A DNA stretch of 64,000 bases from Hedera helix (lineage: Eukaryota; Streptophyta; Magnoliopsida; Apiales; Araliaceae): contig OX359280.1 in NCBI GenBank assembly GCA_947179155.2, forward strand, positions 13,755,001 to 13,819,000, read 5' to 3'. Under the pieces are notes generated by a model. It worked only from the letters and a program-made list of their open reading frames with translations, made no database searches and was not told the origin of the DNA. Shown piece after piece: positions 1 to 12,169 of this stretch (positions are counted from its first letter, which is position 1; every line of letters begins with the position of its first letter). A program made the position numbers and the translations under genes.

Positions 1-680
1 TTTCAACATTCTAATTTTTTTATTATTTTAAAAAATATTTATTTAACCAAATTTATTGGTTTTTCAAGCTAGAGTTCTACTTTGACATCCTTTACAAAAA
101 AATTCACTATAAATTCATTGTAACTCCGTTTTTGTTCGTTCCACTTGGAATGTCTTCATACTTCATAGAGCTACAACATACAAATTTTAGATCATGCAAA
201 TGATTTACACATTTTATTCTATTTTTACCCAAACCACATATTTTCACGATGACATTTAGGGTTTTCATGCTTATATATATTTCTTCTGTTCATTTAGATA
301 TAAAACACATATGAAGACATACGAAACACATACTCTCCTTCATAAAGCCATCATTATACTTTCAGATCCTTCATGATCCCACAATACAAGATCTCCCACA
401 CCCAAACATGCATTATACACTATAAGCTACCATATACAAGTTTAACTTACAAAAATTTTAAAGGTTAGGAGTTTATACCTTCTACTAGCTTTTTCTTCTC
501 TTGAAAATAAACTTGAGATAGCTCTCCACCTTCTACTCTTTGCTAGACCTTGCTAGAATCACCCACTTGCAAGAGTTTCCCTAGCTTTTCTTATTTCTCT
601 CTCCACTCTCTCTATTTCTCTCTACAATTCTCTCTAACTCATCAATTTGGCAAATGAGTACAAATGAATTTGGGAGAGCC

Positions 681-690
681 CTATTTATAG
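681..690 (-). promoter_or_regulatory. TATA box of LTR-like promoter (minus strand)
   Basis: The plus strand reads ctatttatag, giving CTATAAATAG on the minus strand, the same core as in the LTRs at 9701, 18398 and 19194. It lies between GC-richer flanks and is followed leftwards by a CT-rich tract (about 590-640). Confidence 0.4.
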
Positions 691-1149
691 GCCTCCTCCA
701 AATACACATACTCTTCCTATACATGTATTTATACAAGTATTTAACCCATATATCTTTGCATTAACCTTTAGTAAAAAAATAATTGGTGAACTACTTCTCC
801 AACTCCACTTTTCTCCATTCCTAAATTAATCATGGCCCTAAATTTGCAAAAATAAAAAAAATACAAATAGGATATATAGGTCATGATGAGAGTACCTTAT
901 TATTTATTTATTTATCTATTTAATTTATTTATTTTGTGCAAGCTTTCTAAAAAATGTGTCATTAATTTGGGTCACTCAATTGGATCATGGTTTGGAGACT
1001 TTTCATTGGACTTATAATATTCCAACTTGGACTAAATACATGGACCATCAATAATTCTTTACAATCCACTTAGTGGGCTTAATTTAATTATTTTCATTAA
1101 TCCATGACATTATATAATCACCTCACAATTAATTTAATTAATTAATCAA

Positions 1150-1243
1150 TCAATCTTTGTTACACATTATGCCACATAAGGAATACGGCATAATAATTAA
1201 TCAATCTTTGTTACACATTATGCCACATAAGGAATACGATATA
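1150..1243. repeat. 51-bp tandem duplication
   Basis: The sequence beginning tcaatctttgttacac at 1150 recurs at 1201 with no visible change through the shared core ending ggaatacg. Period is 51 bp; the second copy is incomplete. Confidence 0.85.
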
Positions 1244-1403
1244 AACTTAAATTAATCTTAATTTAAGTTTACCATTATCATCACTTAATTATTATCTATC
1301 ACATATTTAATTAAATTGTTAATGCTTACCACACACAATACATAAATATATGAGCACACAAATAATTTTTCAAGTAATTCATTAATTTCATTAATATAAT
1401 CAT

Positions 1404-1617
1404 TTAAAATTTCTTGGATATTATAGTCTCCGCTAAAGTCTTGGGTTGCTTGACCTTCACGTCTAGATGGATATCGTCTCGCAAACATGTAATAAAACAT
1501 CCAACCAAGAACTCTTCTGGCAAGCCATCCACAGGATGAGAAAGTTTTTCAAATGCTTCTTGGTAGGACGCCACGATCGAGGTTTGTCTCAATCGCGTTA
1601 ATGCCTCGGAGGGATCC
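1404..1617 (-). pseudogene. Ty3/gypsy gag fragment, C-terminal part
   Basis: The minus-strand frame contains DPSEALTRLRQ, YQEAFEKLSHPVDGLPEEF and LRDDIHLDVKVKQPKTLAET, the pattern of a plant gypsy gag (retrotrans_gag) domain that forms the virus-like particle shell. The homology stops at about 1425, where the sequence becomes unrelated. Its N-terminal part is not adjacent: the same gag frame resumes at 5551 beyond the LTR that begins at 1618. The gene was therefore split by an insertion and is dead. Family identity is from motif recognition; the lineage is not resolved. Confidence 0.8.
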
Positions 1618-4600
1618 TGTGACGCCCTCAAATCACTATACTTACTATAGCTGACTTGGTGCTCATTATAAATGCTAAATCATTAGGTTTATGGATGATT
1701 TATTTGTTCATAAACAAAGTTCTCATCTTAATTCCCAAAGATCTTTCATTATTATATATCAAGTTCCTGCAATCGATACAAAAGACTTAATACCCACTCG
1801 TAACATTTTATCCATAATATTTAGATATTCTATAACTTTACATATTCCAATTGTTGGGTTTTTTGTGGAGTCTAGTTATGTTTCGACCCGATTGATAACC
1901 CGACCCAAACAATGTTGCGTGGTTTTTTAATGGGATGTTTTTTTAGGCTTAGTCCATGGAGCGGAGGCTTGGGCTGATAGGCCCAATCCGTACAAATTGT
2001 CGAACCACGTAAATATTGTCTTGTGCGTGTGATTATTTTTCTTTGGCGTTTGTTTTTCTTCCATTTTGTTTCTCACAGGTTCGGGAATTTTTGGGTTAAT
2101 TCCCTTCACCAACATCAACAACATTAAATCATTAGGACGGCTCTTGGGAACAAAGAATCTCGCGGTGAATGTTTGCATCTTCACTCGTGATAAATGTTTG
2201 CATCCTTATCCGTGACAAATGGTTGTATCTTTGTCTGGTGCAAAATTTTCTTTTCGTACAGAACATTACCCAACTAGTTAAAACCCTCATTCGAAACATA
2301 TTTGTTTATAGTGATATCTCTTCATATTAATAATCCTACTTATCCGGCATTCAGAATAGTAATAACGAGTTATACCTGAGTCCGATGAACCTTAACGATG
2401 AATTTGACCAGTTAACATTGCTTAGTCATGTCTTGGATGTACATCACTCACAAGTTATTTACCAATCCTCATCCAGATAAATAGATCATTATTAATATTA
2501 TGTTAAGTTTTAACAGTTTTAGGTTTAATCAAAGTAAAGATGTAGCAAGAGAATGTGATAAAACTTGATAATATTTATATAATATTCAGTTACATGTGTG
2601 GAACTTGTTCTTATTACAAAATGTCATTATGACTACAGTTAAGAACAGATAAGGAAAGCAGTGAACTAGTCTACATATTTCTTCTTTCCTTTCTTCTTTG
2701 AGTCGGAGCTCTCGGGTTTGTCTGCAATTTAAGTTTATACAAGGGTGAGCTAAGATGCTCAGCAAGTCTTAAACACATAGCATATAAGTGAACTCACATC
2801 GATATGGATTATAAGGATTCATGGCACAACAATTGATATTACACAAGTTTGAACATAGCAAGACTGAGTTGTGGTTATACCTTGAACTGTTCTTTGTCTT
2901 TCGACTTAGAACCATTTACAGTGGATATAGAAAGGAGATCAACTTAACGACATCCTATGTTATACATAACACACTATACACTTGACAGATTATGAACAGT
3001 GATACATATTCGTTCATCTCAGTTTACTTAACATGTCAGGATCGCCCCAAGACAACTTGGTTTGATAAAATAAAACATGATTTAAAATATATCACGAATA
3101 AGCATTTCATTTTGCAAGTTATGCCGAAACAAGAAGCAATGACTCTCATATCAAAGATTTATAACACGTTGCTTCAACAAAATATATAAATCACATCAAA
3201 AGTTAGTAAACAAGGGTTAAGGATAGAAAATTTGCCTTAAAGCACAATTAGGGTTTCCCGGTAATCGCTTAAAGTGCCTATATAAAGGGTTTCACGTACC
3301 CGAATGTTAGTTCATCAAATTTTTCTTTTTCCTGGGTGTTTGTATAACTAAACTAGACTATTTTTATTGGTTGAATGTTTAGGAGGTTTGGCTAACTCAA
3401 AAACATTTTTTTCAGTGTCAAAATCCAAGGGTCCCTTATTTTTTGCAACTTTGACGTCCTTTCCGATAACTGTCATATTTGTTCATACGAAAATATTTTG
3501 GAGTGATTCTTGAGTCTAAATTGCTTAGAATTTCATGATATACAACTTTCATTTGTATTGCTAAGGCAAATTTGGATTTTAAGTTTTCAAAAAATGGCAA
3601 AAACAGACAGTGAACATGTTTTGAACAACATTTTTAAGGTTAACCATGTGAAACATGGTACCGCTACTTTAAATCTTTAAGAAATCATGTTATAAGACTC
3701 AATAAGACTTTATAACATAAAAATAATAAATCATAAACTTTCTCATAGAAAGATTCATGACTTTTGCTCAAGAACACACGAAGAACGGATGAACCGTACA
3801 TGGTAACGACTATGTTCTTGAGCTTTTGGTTTTCGTACTTGAAATAATTTGAGCATTATAATTGCTTACATAAGTGATTATGACACTTTATAATTGACAA
3901 AATTTGGTCATTATAACGGCTTGCATAATTGATTAAAATAATTTATAAAAATGCTCAAGAACATACGAAGAACACGGAGAACGACAATCGTACATGGCTA
4001 CGACATATGTTCATTGAGTTTTAAACTACGAATTGAAATTCGACATTATAACTGCTACAAAATGTAGAAAGGCTCAAGAACACGTGAAGAACATGGAGAA
4101 CGACAATCGTACATGGCTACGATTCGCGTTCTTGAGGTTTTGAAAAATTAAAGATGAACAGAAAAAAATTAACATAATAACTTTTAGAGATTGTACCTTT
4201 GGTGTTTGCAAGTTTTAACTATTTTTTTTTTTTTTTTTTTGTAATTTCCGAGGTAGAAACTCACTAGAACTCTTTCTCAATATATGTATAGCTTTGATAG
4301 TAGATTTTAAGCTTTGAAAATGAATGATAGAAATGGTGAACAAGGCTTGCTATTTATAGGCAATGCAAAGCTAAGGTGTAAAGGTCTTTGGTACAAAACT
4401 TCCAAGCTAAGCTAACTTCAAGTGCACCACCCTTGCCCACTTGTTTTGGCCGGCTAAATGCTCCATTAAATGCCATTAAATGTTGGTAATTATTATGTTT
4501 AGTGACATCATCATCTCCTAAATCAATTACCAGGATCAAACTTACCAAATGAATAGTATTAGGCCTTGTTTGGTTGATGAATTAACCATTTAAATGAGGG

Positions 4601-5545
4601 GTAGTCAAGGTCTTTTACCAAGCTTGATTAAGGTTAGTTTAGTCCTTTTGATAATCTAGCTTAGTCATGATTAGGTTAATTAGCAATAAACCTAGGAACT
4701 TGATTAGTCGATTAGGTTATTAATTGACTAATTAGTTTAACATATAGATTAGGTTAATCTTTAGCTTTATTAACCTTAATCCTAGTTACGTTAAGTTTAA
4801 TAACATGATAATTAGGTTAAATGGTAATCTAGTTACCCTAACCTAGTTTGCTTCCAACCGGATTAGTGCTAATCAATTAATTAAGTTAATGAGTTAATTA
4901 ATTTAACTAATTTGTAACTAGGGTTGGGTCTAGATTAGGTTTCCTAATCCAGTTATCTCTAATCTAATTCATTTCTAAGTATTCCAGTTGAATTGATCTT
5001 TACTGATTTAAAAGTCAGATATTATAGAGTTTTGTTCAGAATATACACTATTATGTGAAATGAAAAGTCCAAAAGACGTTGCATGTTTTTTGGTGAATAG
5101 TATTTTCGACTACCATTTCTCAGAAAATGGTTAGACAATCAAAAAGGCAAAAAACATATTTTTCGTTTTTTTCCTATTTCGTCATATTCCCGACGCGCTT
5201 TTTGAGAAAATTTTTTATCGGCTATAACATGTTTTCAAAGCATGGGAAAGATGAATCGTAAAATAGAATGTCATTTTAACGTACACATTTTGCTCGGGGG
5301 CCTAGGTTAGGTTTTTCTAGGGTTTAGACCTTAAGGTTTAAGGTTTAGGGTTTAGGTTTATCCTCTTTTTTTATTTTTGGAAAAAAAACTTTTATTCTCC
5401 TTTTACGTGCTAAGGTTGGATTCTTGAACCGAAACACATAAATAAACAATAACGAAAATTCCATAACACATATAAGATGTAATTCAAGCTTTATTTATTC
5501 ATATAAAGTCAGATTACAATTCTCTCGGAAGTTCAGAATATTACA
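1618..5545 (-). mobile_element. solo LTR, chromovirus-like family, inserted in gag
   Basis: The left end TGTGACGCCC matches the reverse complement of the 3' end of the LTR at 25515-28688, and resemblance continues well inside (for example near 2690-2800 against about 27700-27800). The right end is ...CAGAATATTACA, matching the reversed start of that LTR. Flanking 5-mers are GATCC (1613-1617) and GATTC (5546-5550), a target duplication with one change. Neither primer site nor polypurine tract adjoins it, so it is a solo LTR left by LTR-LTR recombination. It is about 750 bp longer than its relative. Confidence 0.85.
4351..4360 (-). promoter_or_regulatory. TATA box of solo LTR
   Basis: Minus-strand CCTATAAATA, about 1.2 kb inside the LTR from its 5' end at 5545. 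The corresponding plus-strand LTR has CTATAAATAC at 26673, about 1.16 kb from its start, so the position is conserved. Confidence 0.6.
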
Positions 5546-5550
5546 GATTC

Positions 5551-5800
5551 TCGTAATCTATTGGACCAAATCGGAGGAGGACAACCTTCGTAAATTCCGC
5601 CCATGTAAGGGTCCTCTGAATTTGATCAACCACCGGTGCCATTGGAGGGCAATACCTTCAAGATTTTGAAGCCAATTGAACTTGTTAGTCTTGGGGGATA
5701 CCCTTAAATTCAAAGAATTTTTCCTTCTTGTAAATCCATCCGGTAGGCTCTTCGCCGTTGAAGTTTGGAAAGATGAGTTTTAGGTGATGATTGCAATCGT
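5551..5800 (-). pseudogene. Ty3/gypsy gag fragment, N-terminal part
   Basis: Reading the minus strand, KLIFPNFNGEEPTGWIYKK and FFEFKGIP are seen near 5690-5785, then LQNLEGIALQWHRW, then, after a frameshift near 5615, TWAEFTK and LRFGPIDYE up to the insertion point. This is the usual beginning of a plant gypsy gag core. Together with the part at 1404-1617 it shows that one gag gene was interrupted by the solo LTR. Frameshifts and the insertion make it non-functional. Start codon not identified. Confidence 0.8.
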
Positions 5801-7077
5801 TAATGGGGTTTAGTGAGGCGGAAGGTTAGTTGGTTCGGTGGAAATTGGGTGGCGCAACAAGTAAGGATTGCAACTCAGATAAAATGGTTCAAAGATTTGC
5901 ATGAACCTAGTCCAAACTCTACTCGTGACGACCTAGGACCTCTTGGACTTTATTGTGGAACTCAGCGTTACTTTGGTTTCGGGTGGCCATGCTTTTGAGC
6001 AATTTGGCTTTAATGCCAAATGTTAAATGAATATATGCTGGTTTGAAATTATCAGATAATGAGAAGAGGAAGGAGTTTAGATGATAAGGAAGGATTTAAT
6101 ATTATTTCACCTATCCTCTTCAACAAAAACAAGACCTCTTAAATAGGCCAACAAAATTATCGTTATTGGAACCATCTAAACAACTCCTAACAATTCTCCT
6201 ACTAAGTAATTGCCACTATTAACCTATCATATCAACTCTTGACAATTCTTCTACTAACCTTGGTAACTCAACTAAGACCAAGTCTAAGAGAGTCTCCAAG
6301 TCTCATTACGCCCTCAACATGTGGACATGTCGTTACATGCTGATTACGACTCCTATCACAACATTTCAGTGAGTATAACCACCTCGTATTAGGAATAAGA
6401 TATAAGAACATGAAGAAGCAATGGGAAAGTAGTTAAAAGAGATATGAAGAAGCAGTATATAATTGAGAACATGGCCTATAATAAGTGGTAAAATGCAACC
6501 CGTTGAGTAAGATGTTACACGTTTTGTATTGTTTTATGTTTTCTTCTTTTTCTGTTTTCGCTCCATTTTATTTGTTGTCTATATTCTCATTTTAATAATT
6601 CTATATGTCAGTGTTTATATTAATTTTTGTGGTTGTGTTCATAATTTTAATTTTATTTTATTCGTGCATTCTATCCTTTTAATGTACTTTAATTTTTATT
6701 ATTTTCTTGTTTCTTTTTATTTTAGTCTTTTATTGTTATTATTGTATTTTTTTTTCTCTTATTGTCCCTTTTGCATTTTATTTCATTTTGGATTCCTTTG
6801 CAGCCCAACTAGTTTGGGATAAAAGACGTAGGTGAGTTGTTTCATCCTCGAACTAATGAGTTTATTTTTTAGTTTTGGCGATGCTCATTTTTATTTTCAG
6901 TTACTGAGTTGAAGACGCTGCATTCCATGTTTGTAGAAACCTGAAGCCCCTTCCTTCATGCACAATTTTGACTGTCATATTAGAATTTGATCAAACCCCA
7001 AAAGTTCAAATTGTAATGAATTGCATACCAATACTGCTTTCATATTTTGGTTTCTAACACTTAAAAATCGCCACCAC
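5801..7077. other. no gene seen; T-rich tract with possible retroposon tail
   Basis: No supported coding sequence. A T-rich stretch (6520-6790) ends in CCCAACTAGTTTGGGATAAA near 6803-6822 followed by GACGTAGGTGAGTTG, which resembles 3' ends I associate with plant SINE/LINE-type retroposons. No target duplication was found, so the class is uncertain. Confidence 0.3.
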
Positions 7078-7747
7078 TGTAATGACCGAGAATTTCATAA
7101 GTTATTAAAATAGTAACTTAATTTTTTTTCTAAATTAAAATATTTTTATACGAAAATATTATGTGAACGATATGATAGGAGTGTAATGTGGGTAGGAATA
7201 TAATAAGCCCAAATGATATGTGTTTAAAGATAAGCCATGTATTATATGTTGGGAGTTAATGAACTAAAGAGTTTTAATTAAACAATCCCAAGTTTAATAC
7301 ACAGTGGACTTGTAGACAAGCTAGTAAATGTATGTGATGGACTTGGGTGATTAAATTAGTAGCCCAAGTATTATTTAAATGAGAGTTCAATAAATGTAGT
7401 CAAGTGTTTGTAATTTAAGTTAACTCAATTGATTTAATTGTTGGGAGCTTTTTACAAGAAATAAACTAGTTGTCCAATAGGAATATTAAATGAGCCTAAT
7501 GTGTTACGTTTTATGTGAATAAATTAATAGTCAAAGTAAATAATTAATTATTAGTGGACTAACCTAATGAGTTAATTAAACAAGCTCAAGTATTTAATTA
7601 AGTAATGAACTTGTAGACAATGAGATATAATTTATGTATTTAAATTAAACTAGCTCAATACTCGTTTTAATTTACAACACAAGCCAGTAGAAGTGTGTAG
7701 CCCATTAATTTAATTAATTGAGTGTTGGGTATTTTCTATATGAATAA

Positions 7748-9434
7748 ATGCGTGAAAGTATACAAGGTCAACAAGTAATATACTAGTAAGTAGAGTATTG
7801 TTCCCACGGAGAATTAAATAATAATAATTACCAAATACTAATTTTATATCAACTTAATTTTATTTAAACAATCGAATAAAACTATGAAATAAAATCTAAT
7901 TAAATTCAACAATTAAATTAAACTAATGTTAAGGATTAAATCAGATTTTAAATAGTTAAGATTACAATTTCTCTCAATGCTTCATTTAAATCTCTTCAAT
8001 TCTATTTTAATTAATTAATTATATAGAATTGTTAACCTAGAATTCTTTATAGTATTTATATGCATCTTCCAATGACATAAACAAATCCTTCTAAATCTGA
8101 CCCTAAGGCAACAGAACTAGAGATGAACATTCTAATTAATTAAATCACTTTATTCCTATGTGAAATATGTTAATTAGAATATTAAGCTCGGATTCTCTTT
8201 ATGACTGCAAAAGATACATAGGTATATTCCTATCCTATATACTAATCATATAAATCCTTTCAGATTCTATGAACAGATGTTATCATATCCAGATCAAAAT
8301 CCATACTCCATCTCCCAATTTTATATAGATTATCTCAATAATTATATGCAATTAATTAATTAATACATGAACGCTCATACATATTTAGCACAAAAATATT
8401 TAAATCCAATCTATAATCCATTCGTCAACTTCATATAGACTAACATATTAATTGTTGCAATTAATTAATACTTTTACGTGCAAAATATGATAAACAATTC
8501 ATATATAATCCTACATAATCAAAAAGGAAGAGAATTAATATAAACTAGACATTGGGTTTCATTGCAATCTTAATATAAAATTAGCCCATTACTAAAGAAG
8601 AAAACACGTTCGTAATATTAGATATCATCCCAAGAATAACAATAATTAAAAGAAAAGATTTAGAGAGAAAAGATCTTAGTCCTGAACTGCGATCTCCAAT
8701 TCTTCCTTTAATCTTGAATCCTTGCGTGAATCCTCCTTTAGATCTTGATAAAAACCTTGATTCTCTATTTTAATATCCTCATAACTATGTTAATCTCTAT
8801 TCTAATACCCTAAAAATAAGAGTCTCATAATGTGTTTATAAGTTACAAGTCCAAATCCTAGCATGGAAGGACACCCAAATTCAATTTGGAGTCAAAAACA
8901 TGCAAAAATGAGTTAAAAACAAGTTTGGTTGCGTCTTGGGCACAACTGTGGAGCCCTAGAGTGTAGCTACACTCTATTTATTAAATTAGCAGATTGCTCG
9001 GGCACTCCTGCGCTCACCCGGGAGCTCCCCCGGGCGCAACTGCGCTCACCATTCCAAAATTTTGGCTGCTTCAGCATCAGTTGAAAAAAATTGCCATAAC
9101 TTTCTCATATGAAGTCCGATTGAGATGATTCAAGATGTTTCGGAAAGCTGAAAAGTAGATATACAACAATGATGTTTTAATATTTGATAAATTCTTCCTA
9201 GATCAAGGTCTAAATTAGGCCTGAAGTTACTGCTGCGTAATTGGCAAACTGAAAATAAAAGTATAGCAACTCCAAACTTTGATCTACCGAGTCTTTACTC
9301 CAATTCCTACCAAATAACATCAAAACACATAAAAGCAATATAAAACACTTAAAACTAATATAAAATACTTAAGAACTCACAAATTATTAAGCTAAAAGAT
9401 AGTTAATATATAGGTATAAAACTCACTTATCATT
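7748..9434. mobile_element. unclassified insert within LTR
   Basis: The repeat-like LTR text (many short AATTAA-type words with GCCCA and GAGCC motifs) breaks near 7748 and resumes at ATTGAGCCCAAG near 9433. The inserted sequence has no long ORF and includes a GC-rich patch at about 8995-9050. Boundaries are approximate and no target duplication could be recognised. It may be a non-autonomous LTR-type element; this is inference. Confidence 0.4.
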
Positions 9435-9700
9435 GAGCCCAAGTGAAATTAAACTAGTGGCTCAAACTTTGACCCAACTTGGAGTTTAAGTAAAAGTCAA
9501 ATCTTGGTTAATTTCACTACTTCATGTAATAAAAATAAAGCAAAAATGAAGGATAAAGAGATAGGCTACATGGGTTCCATGTAATCTCCAAGTGGCTTAT
9601 TTGGTGCAAAGAAATCTCAAAAGTTAGCTTAGAGAAGATAAGATTGTAGATAAGATAAGTGAAGATAAAAAAATAAGTAGTGTATGTTAAATTGGGAGTT

Positions 9701-9710
9701 CTATAAATAG
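9701..9710 (+). promoter_or_regulatory. LTR TATA box
   Basis: CTATAAATAG followed by a GAGAGAGA-rich leader; the same block recurs at 19194-19203 in the sibling LTR. It is the likely element promoter. Confidence 0.6.
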
Positions 9711-12004
9711 AGTACTCCCCCAAGCTTTAAAGGAGTTTGTTCATTTTATTTCATTTAACAAGTTTAGAGAGAGAAAGTTATCTAGAGAGAAGAGAAAGCT
9801 CTTGAAAGTTTCCTTGAGAGCCTTTATAAGATTGAGAGCTTAAATACTAAAGAGTGTAGTCATTGTTGGGAGGAGCTAGAAAGGATTCAAGGAGGATCAT
9901 CCTAGTCTTATCCCTTCCATCTTAAAATAAGAAGATCAAGAAGGTTTAAAAGTTTTCTAATTTGAAACCCTAGTTATTTTTATGTTATTATTAATATTTT
10001 TATGCCATTTTGTTGTGGATGGATCTTTGTGTTGTGGAACCATGAAAAGTTCGAAGATATAAGGGATGTCATTTGATGGAGTATATATGGATCTATGTGT
10101 TATATATGTGGTATATATATTTTTGATGGTCGTCAAAAATCTATTTTGAAGTACAAAATGTATTTCAATGGTTTTAAAACCTATTTTCAAGCTCAATGTT
10201 GGTAGATCTAGATTATATGTGTAGATCCATGGTTAAATATATTCAATATGTGTGTTGGTGTGCTTAGAATGTAAAAAGAAGCAAGAAAAATTAAATGAAA
10301 TCAAGTTTCAAAATCCCCAGAAAATCAGTCTGCTATGGACAGTTACTGTTCACATTTCATACCTCGTTTTTATGATCCGTCAACTCCATTTGATAGATCT
10401 ATCAGTTTTCTAAAGAACCCAAGTACAAAATAATATAATGGCTAATTATGGTGAATTTTGTCGTAAAACAGTTCACTGTCGGAATTTTGTACTTCAAAAT
10501 TTTTGGATAAAAGAATAATTTTAATAAATAATGCAATTCTGGACAGAAATGACCTATTTAAAAATAAAAATTTTGAAGTTAAAAAATTAAAAAAAAATTA
10601 TTTTGTATGTAAAATAAAATATACTAAAAATATCCAGAAGATATAAAAATAATAAGTAAAGTATGTATTTTTAATAAATACGATTGAGTAAATAAAAGTT
10701 CAAGAATTTAATTTAAAGTAAGTTAGAAAATTATATATTATGATTCTACTGACCAATGAGTGTTAAAATAATTTAATAAGACTAAATAAGGGCAATTTGG
10801 TTATTTTTATAAAAATATTATAATAAGGGCATGATGTGGTGGTTAAATAAATGAATTAAGGTAATTATTAATTATTTGAAGGATATTAAATAATAAATCA
10901 AGTAATTAAACAATTAAAATTAAATTGTTTTGTGATGTATTTTGTGAATGGTTAAAGAAAATTAAAGGATAATTAAATTTAACAAAAGGTGATATTATGT
11001 GTGATTAAGTGTTAAATACTTAAATGAAGTATAAGAAATTATTTATGTAGGTTGAACCAATTATGTGTGATACTAATTGGTAGATTAAACTATTTATTGT
11101 ATAGGTTGTTCAAAGTACGATAAGTAAGAATTAGTTGTAGTCGATGCAACAGGCAAGTTCCTAAACCCTAAACTTATTTCATTTTGCAATTTCCCTAACA
11201 TTACTCAAGTTTATTTTGAGCGAGTATCTTAAATTGAATTTGTTTCATTGTGCATAATTATTGAACCTAGACTGTTTTATTAAGAAAGATGGAATAATTA
11301 TTGTACATTATTCCATATCATGTTGATTATTGTTGTTCGCACTTATATGCATTTCGTATGAACTGTTTAAAGAATAGGTATATGCCAATCGTTTCGGCTA
11401 GACACTACATGCATTCATTTTAAGTATAAATTGTTTAAAGCATATATATATGCTAGTCGATCCAGCTAGACACATCATTTATGGATACATTCATTTGAAT
11501 ATTTGTTTAAAATTTTTCCAACCCATATTATTGTGGTAAGGAATCTAAATGCTGATTTGAACAACCTTCATAGTAGGGAAAAACTTTATACGTTTGGGAC
11601 ATGATTCTTATAAACTGGTTAAACGCTTGGGATGTGATTCCTATAAATTGATTACTACAAGTGGTTATGTTGTGCACAAATATATATATGTACAATTGGT
11701 TGATTACCTAGAGTACCCACCTTTGCTTTTATAATCATTATGATTTTAATTGTTAAACTAAAACTTATAGTCTTTTGAATTTTAGTATTAATAATTCTTG
11801 TGATTATTTGTACTATAAATTGTGTTCATGGGCTTGTGGCACTTCAGCAAACTCTCAATTAAATTGAACATCGTCATTCTTACTTATTCATGATATTTCA
11901 CAATCATTGTATATCGTTAAAGTATTTATGGATGGTGTTTAAGTGTTGGATCGTGAGCACTGAATTCGAGGTTCCAGGAACCTAGATTTGGGGGCGTCAT
12001 AAGT

Positions 12005-12016
12005 TGGTATCAGAGC
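12005..12016 (+). other. primer-binding site (tRNA-iMet)
   Basis: TGGTATCAGAGC, complementary to the 3' end of plant initiator methionine tRNA, lies 3 bp after the LTR end at 12001. It marks 7078-12001 as a 5' LTR in plus orientation. Confidence 0.85.
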
Positions 12017-12169
12017 TGTAGGTTATAAACATTAGACAAGAGAAAAACCTTAGGATATAACCTTGAGAAATAAACTTGACGTGAGCATTTAAGAAATGAA
12101 GTATGGAGAAGAAGAACTCATAAGTTAATATTCGATGGAATAGATATGTTTATGTGAGAAACTGAAATG

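Larger units (their letters stand above)
1..1403 (-). mobile_element. probable LTR-type sequence, minus orientation, ends not found
   Basis: No open coding region is visible. A minus-strand TATA box at 681-690 is followed (leftwards) by a CT-rich leader like those downstream of LTR promoters elsewhere in the window. Position next to a minus-strand gag fragment would suit a 3' LTR with intervening pol deleted, but neither TG/CA end can be identified, so this is inference. Confidence 0.35.
7078..12001 (+). mobile_element. 5' LTR of a Ty3/gypsy element, interrupted
   Basis: It begins TGTAATGACC and ends GGGGGCGTCATA (expected TCACA, one change), directly followed by the primer site at 12005. 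From about 9545 to the end it is clearly similar to 19011-21928. Its length of 4.9 kb includes an unrelated insert at about 7748-9434, leaving an LTR of about 3.2 kb. Relative to its sibling it lacks roughly 200-250 bp present at about 19850-20090. Confidence 0.8.

Noticed and set aside
5310..5365. GGTTTAGGG-like repeats suggesting telomere DNA (also at 14700 and 18690)
   Set aside because: Only two or three imperfect units, inside LTR sequences and shared between LTR copies; not a telomeric array.
6529..6822. 97-codon hydrophobic frame that could look like a membrane protein
   Set aside because: It is a T-rich low-complexity tract (Phe/Leu/Tyr codons only), with no gene context.
12005..12022. 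TGGTATCAGAGC taken as part of a tRNA gene (also at 28692 and 39857)
   Set aside because: Only the 12-base primer complement is present next to LTR ends; no cloverleaf can be drawn around it.
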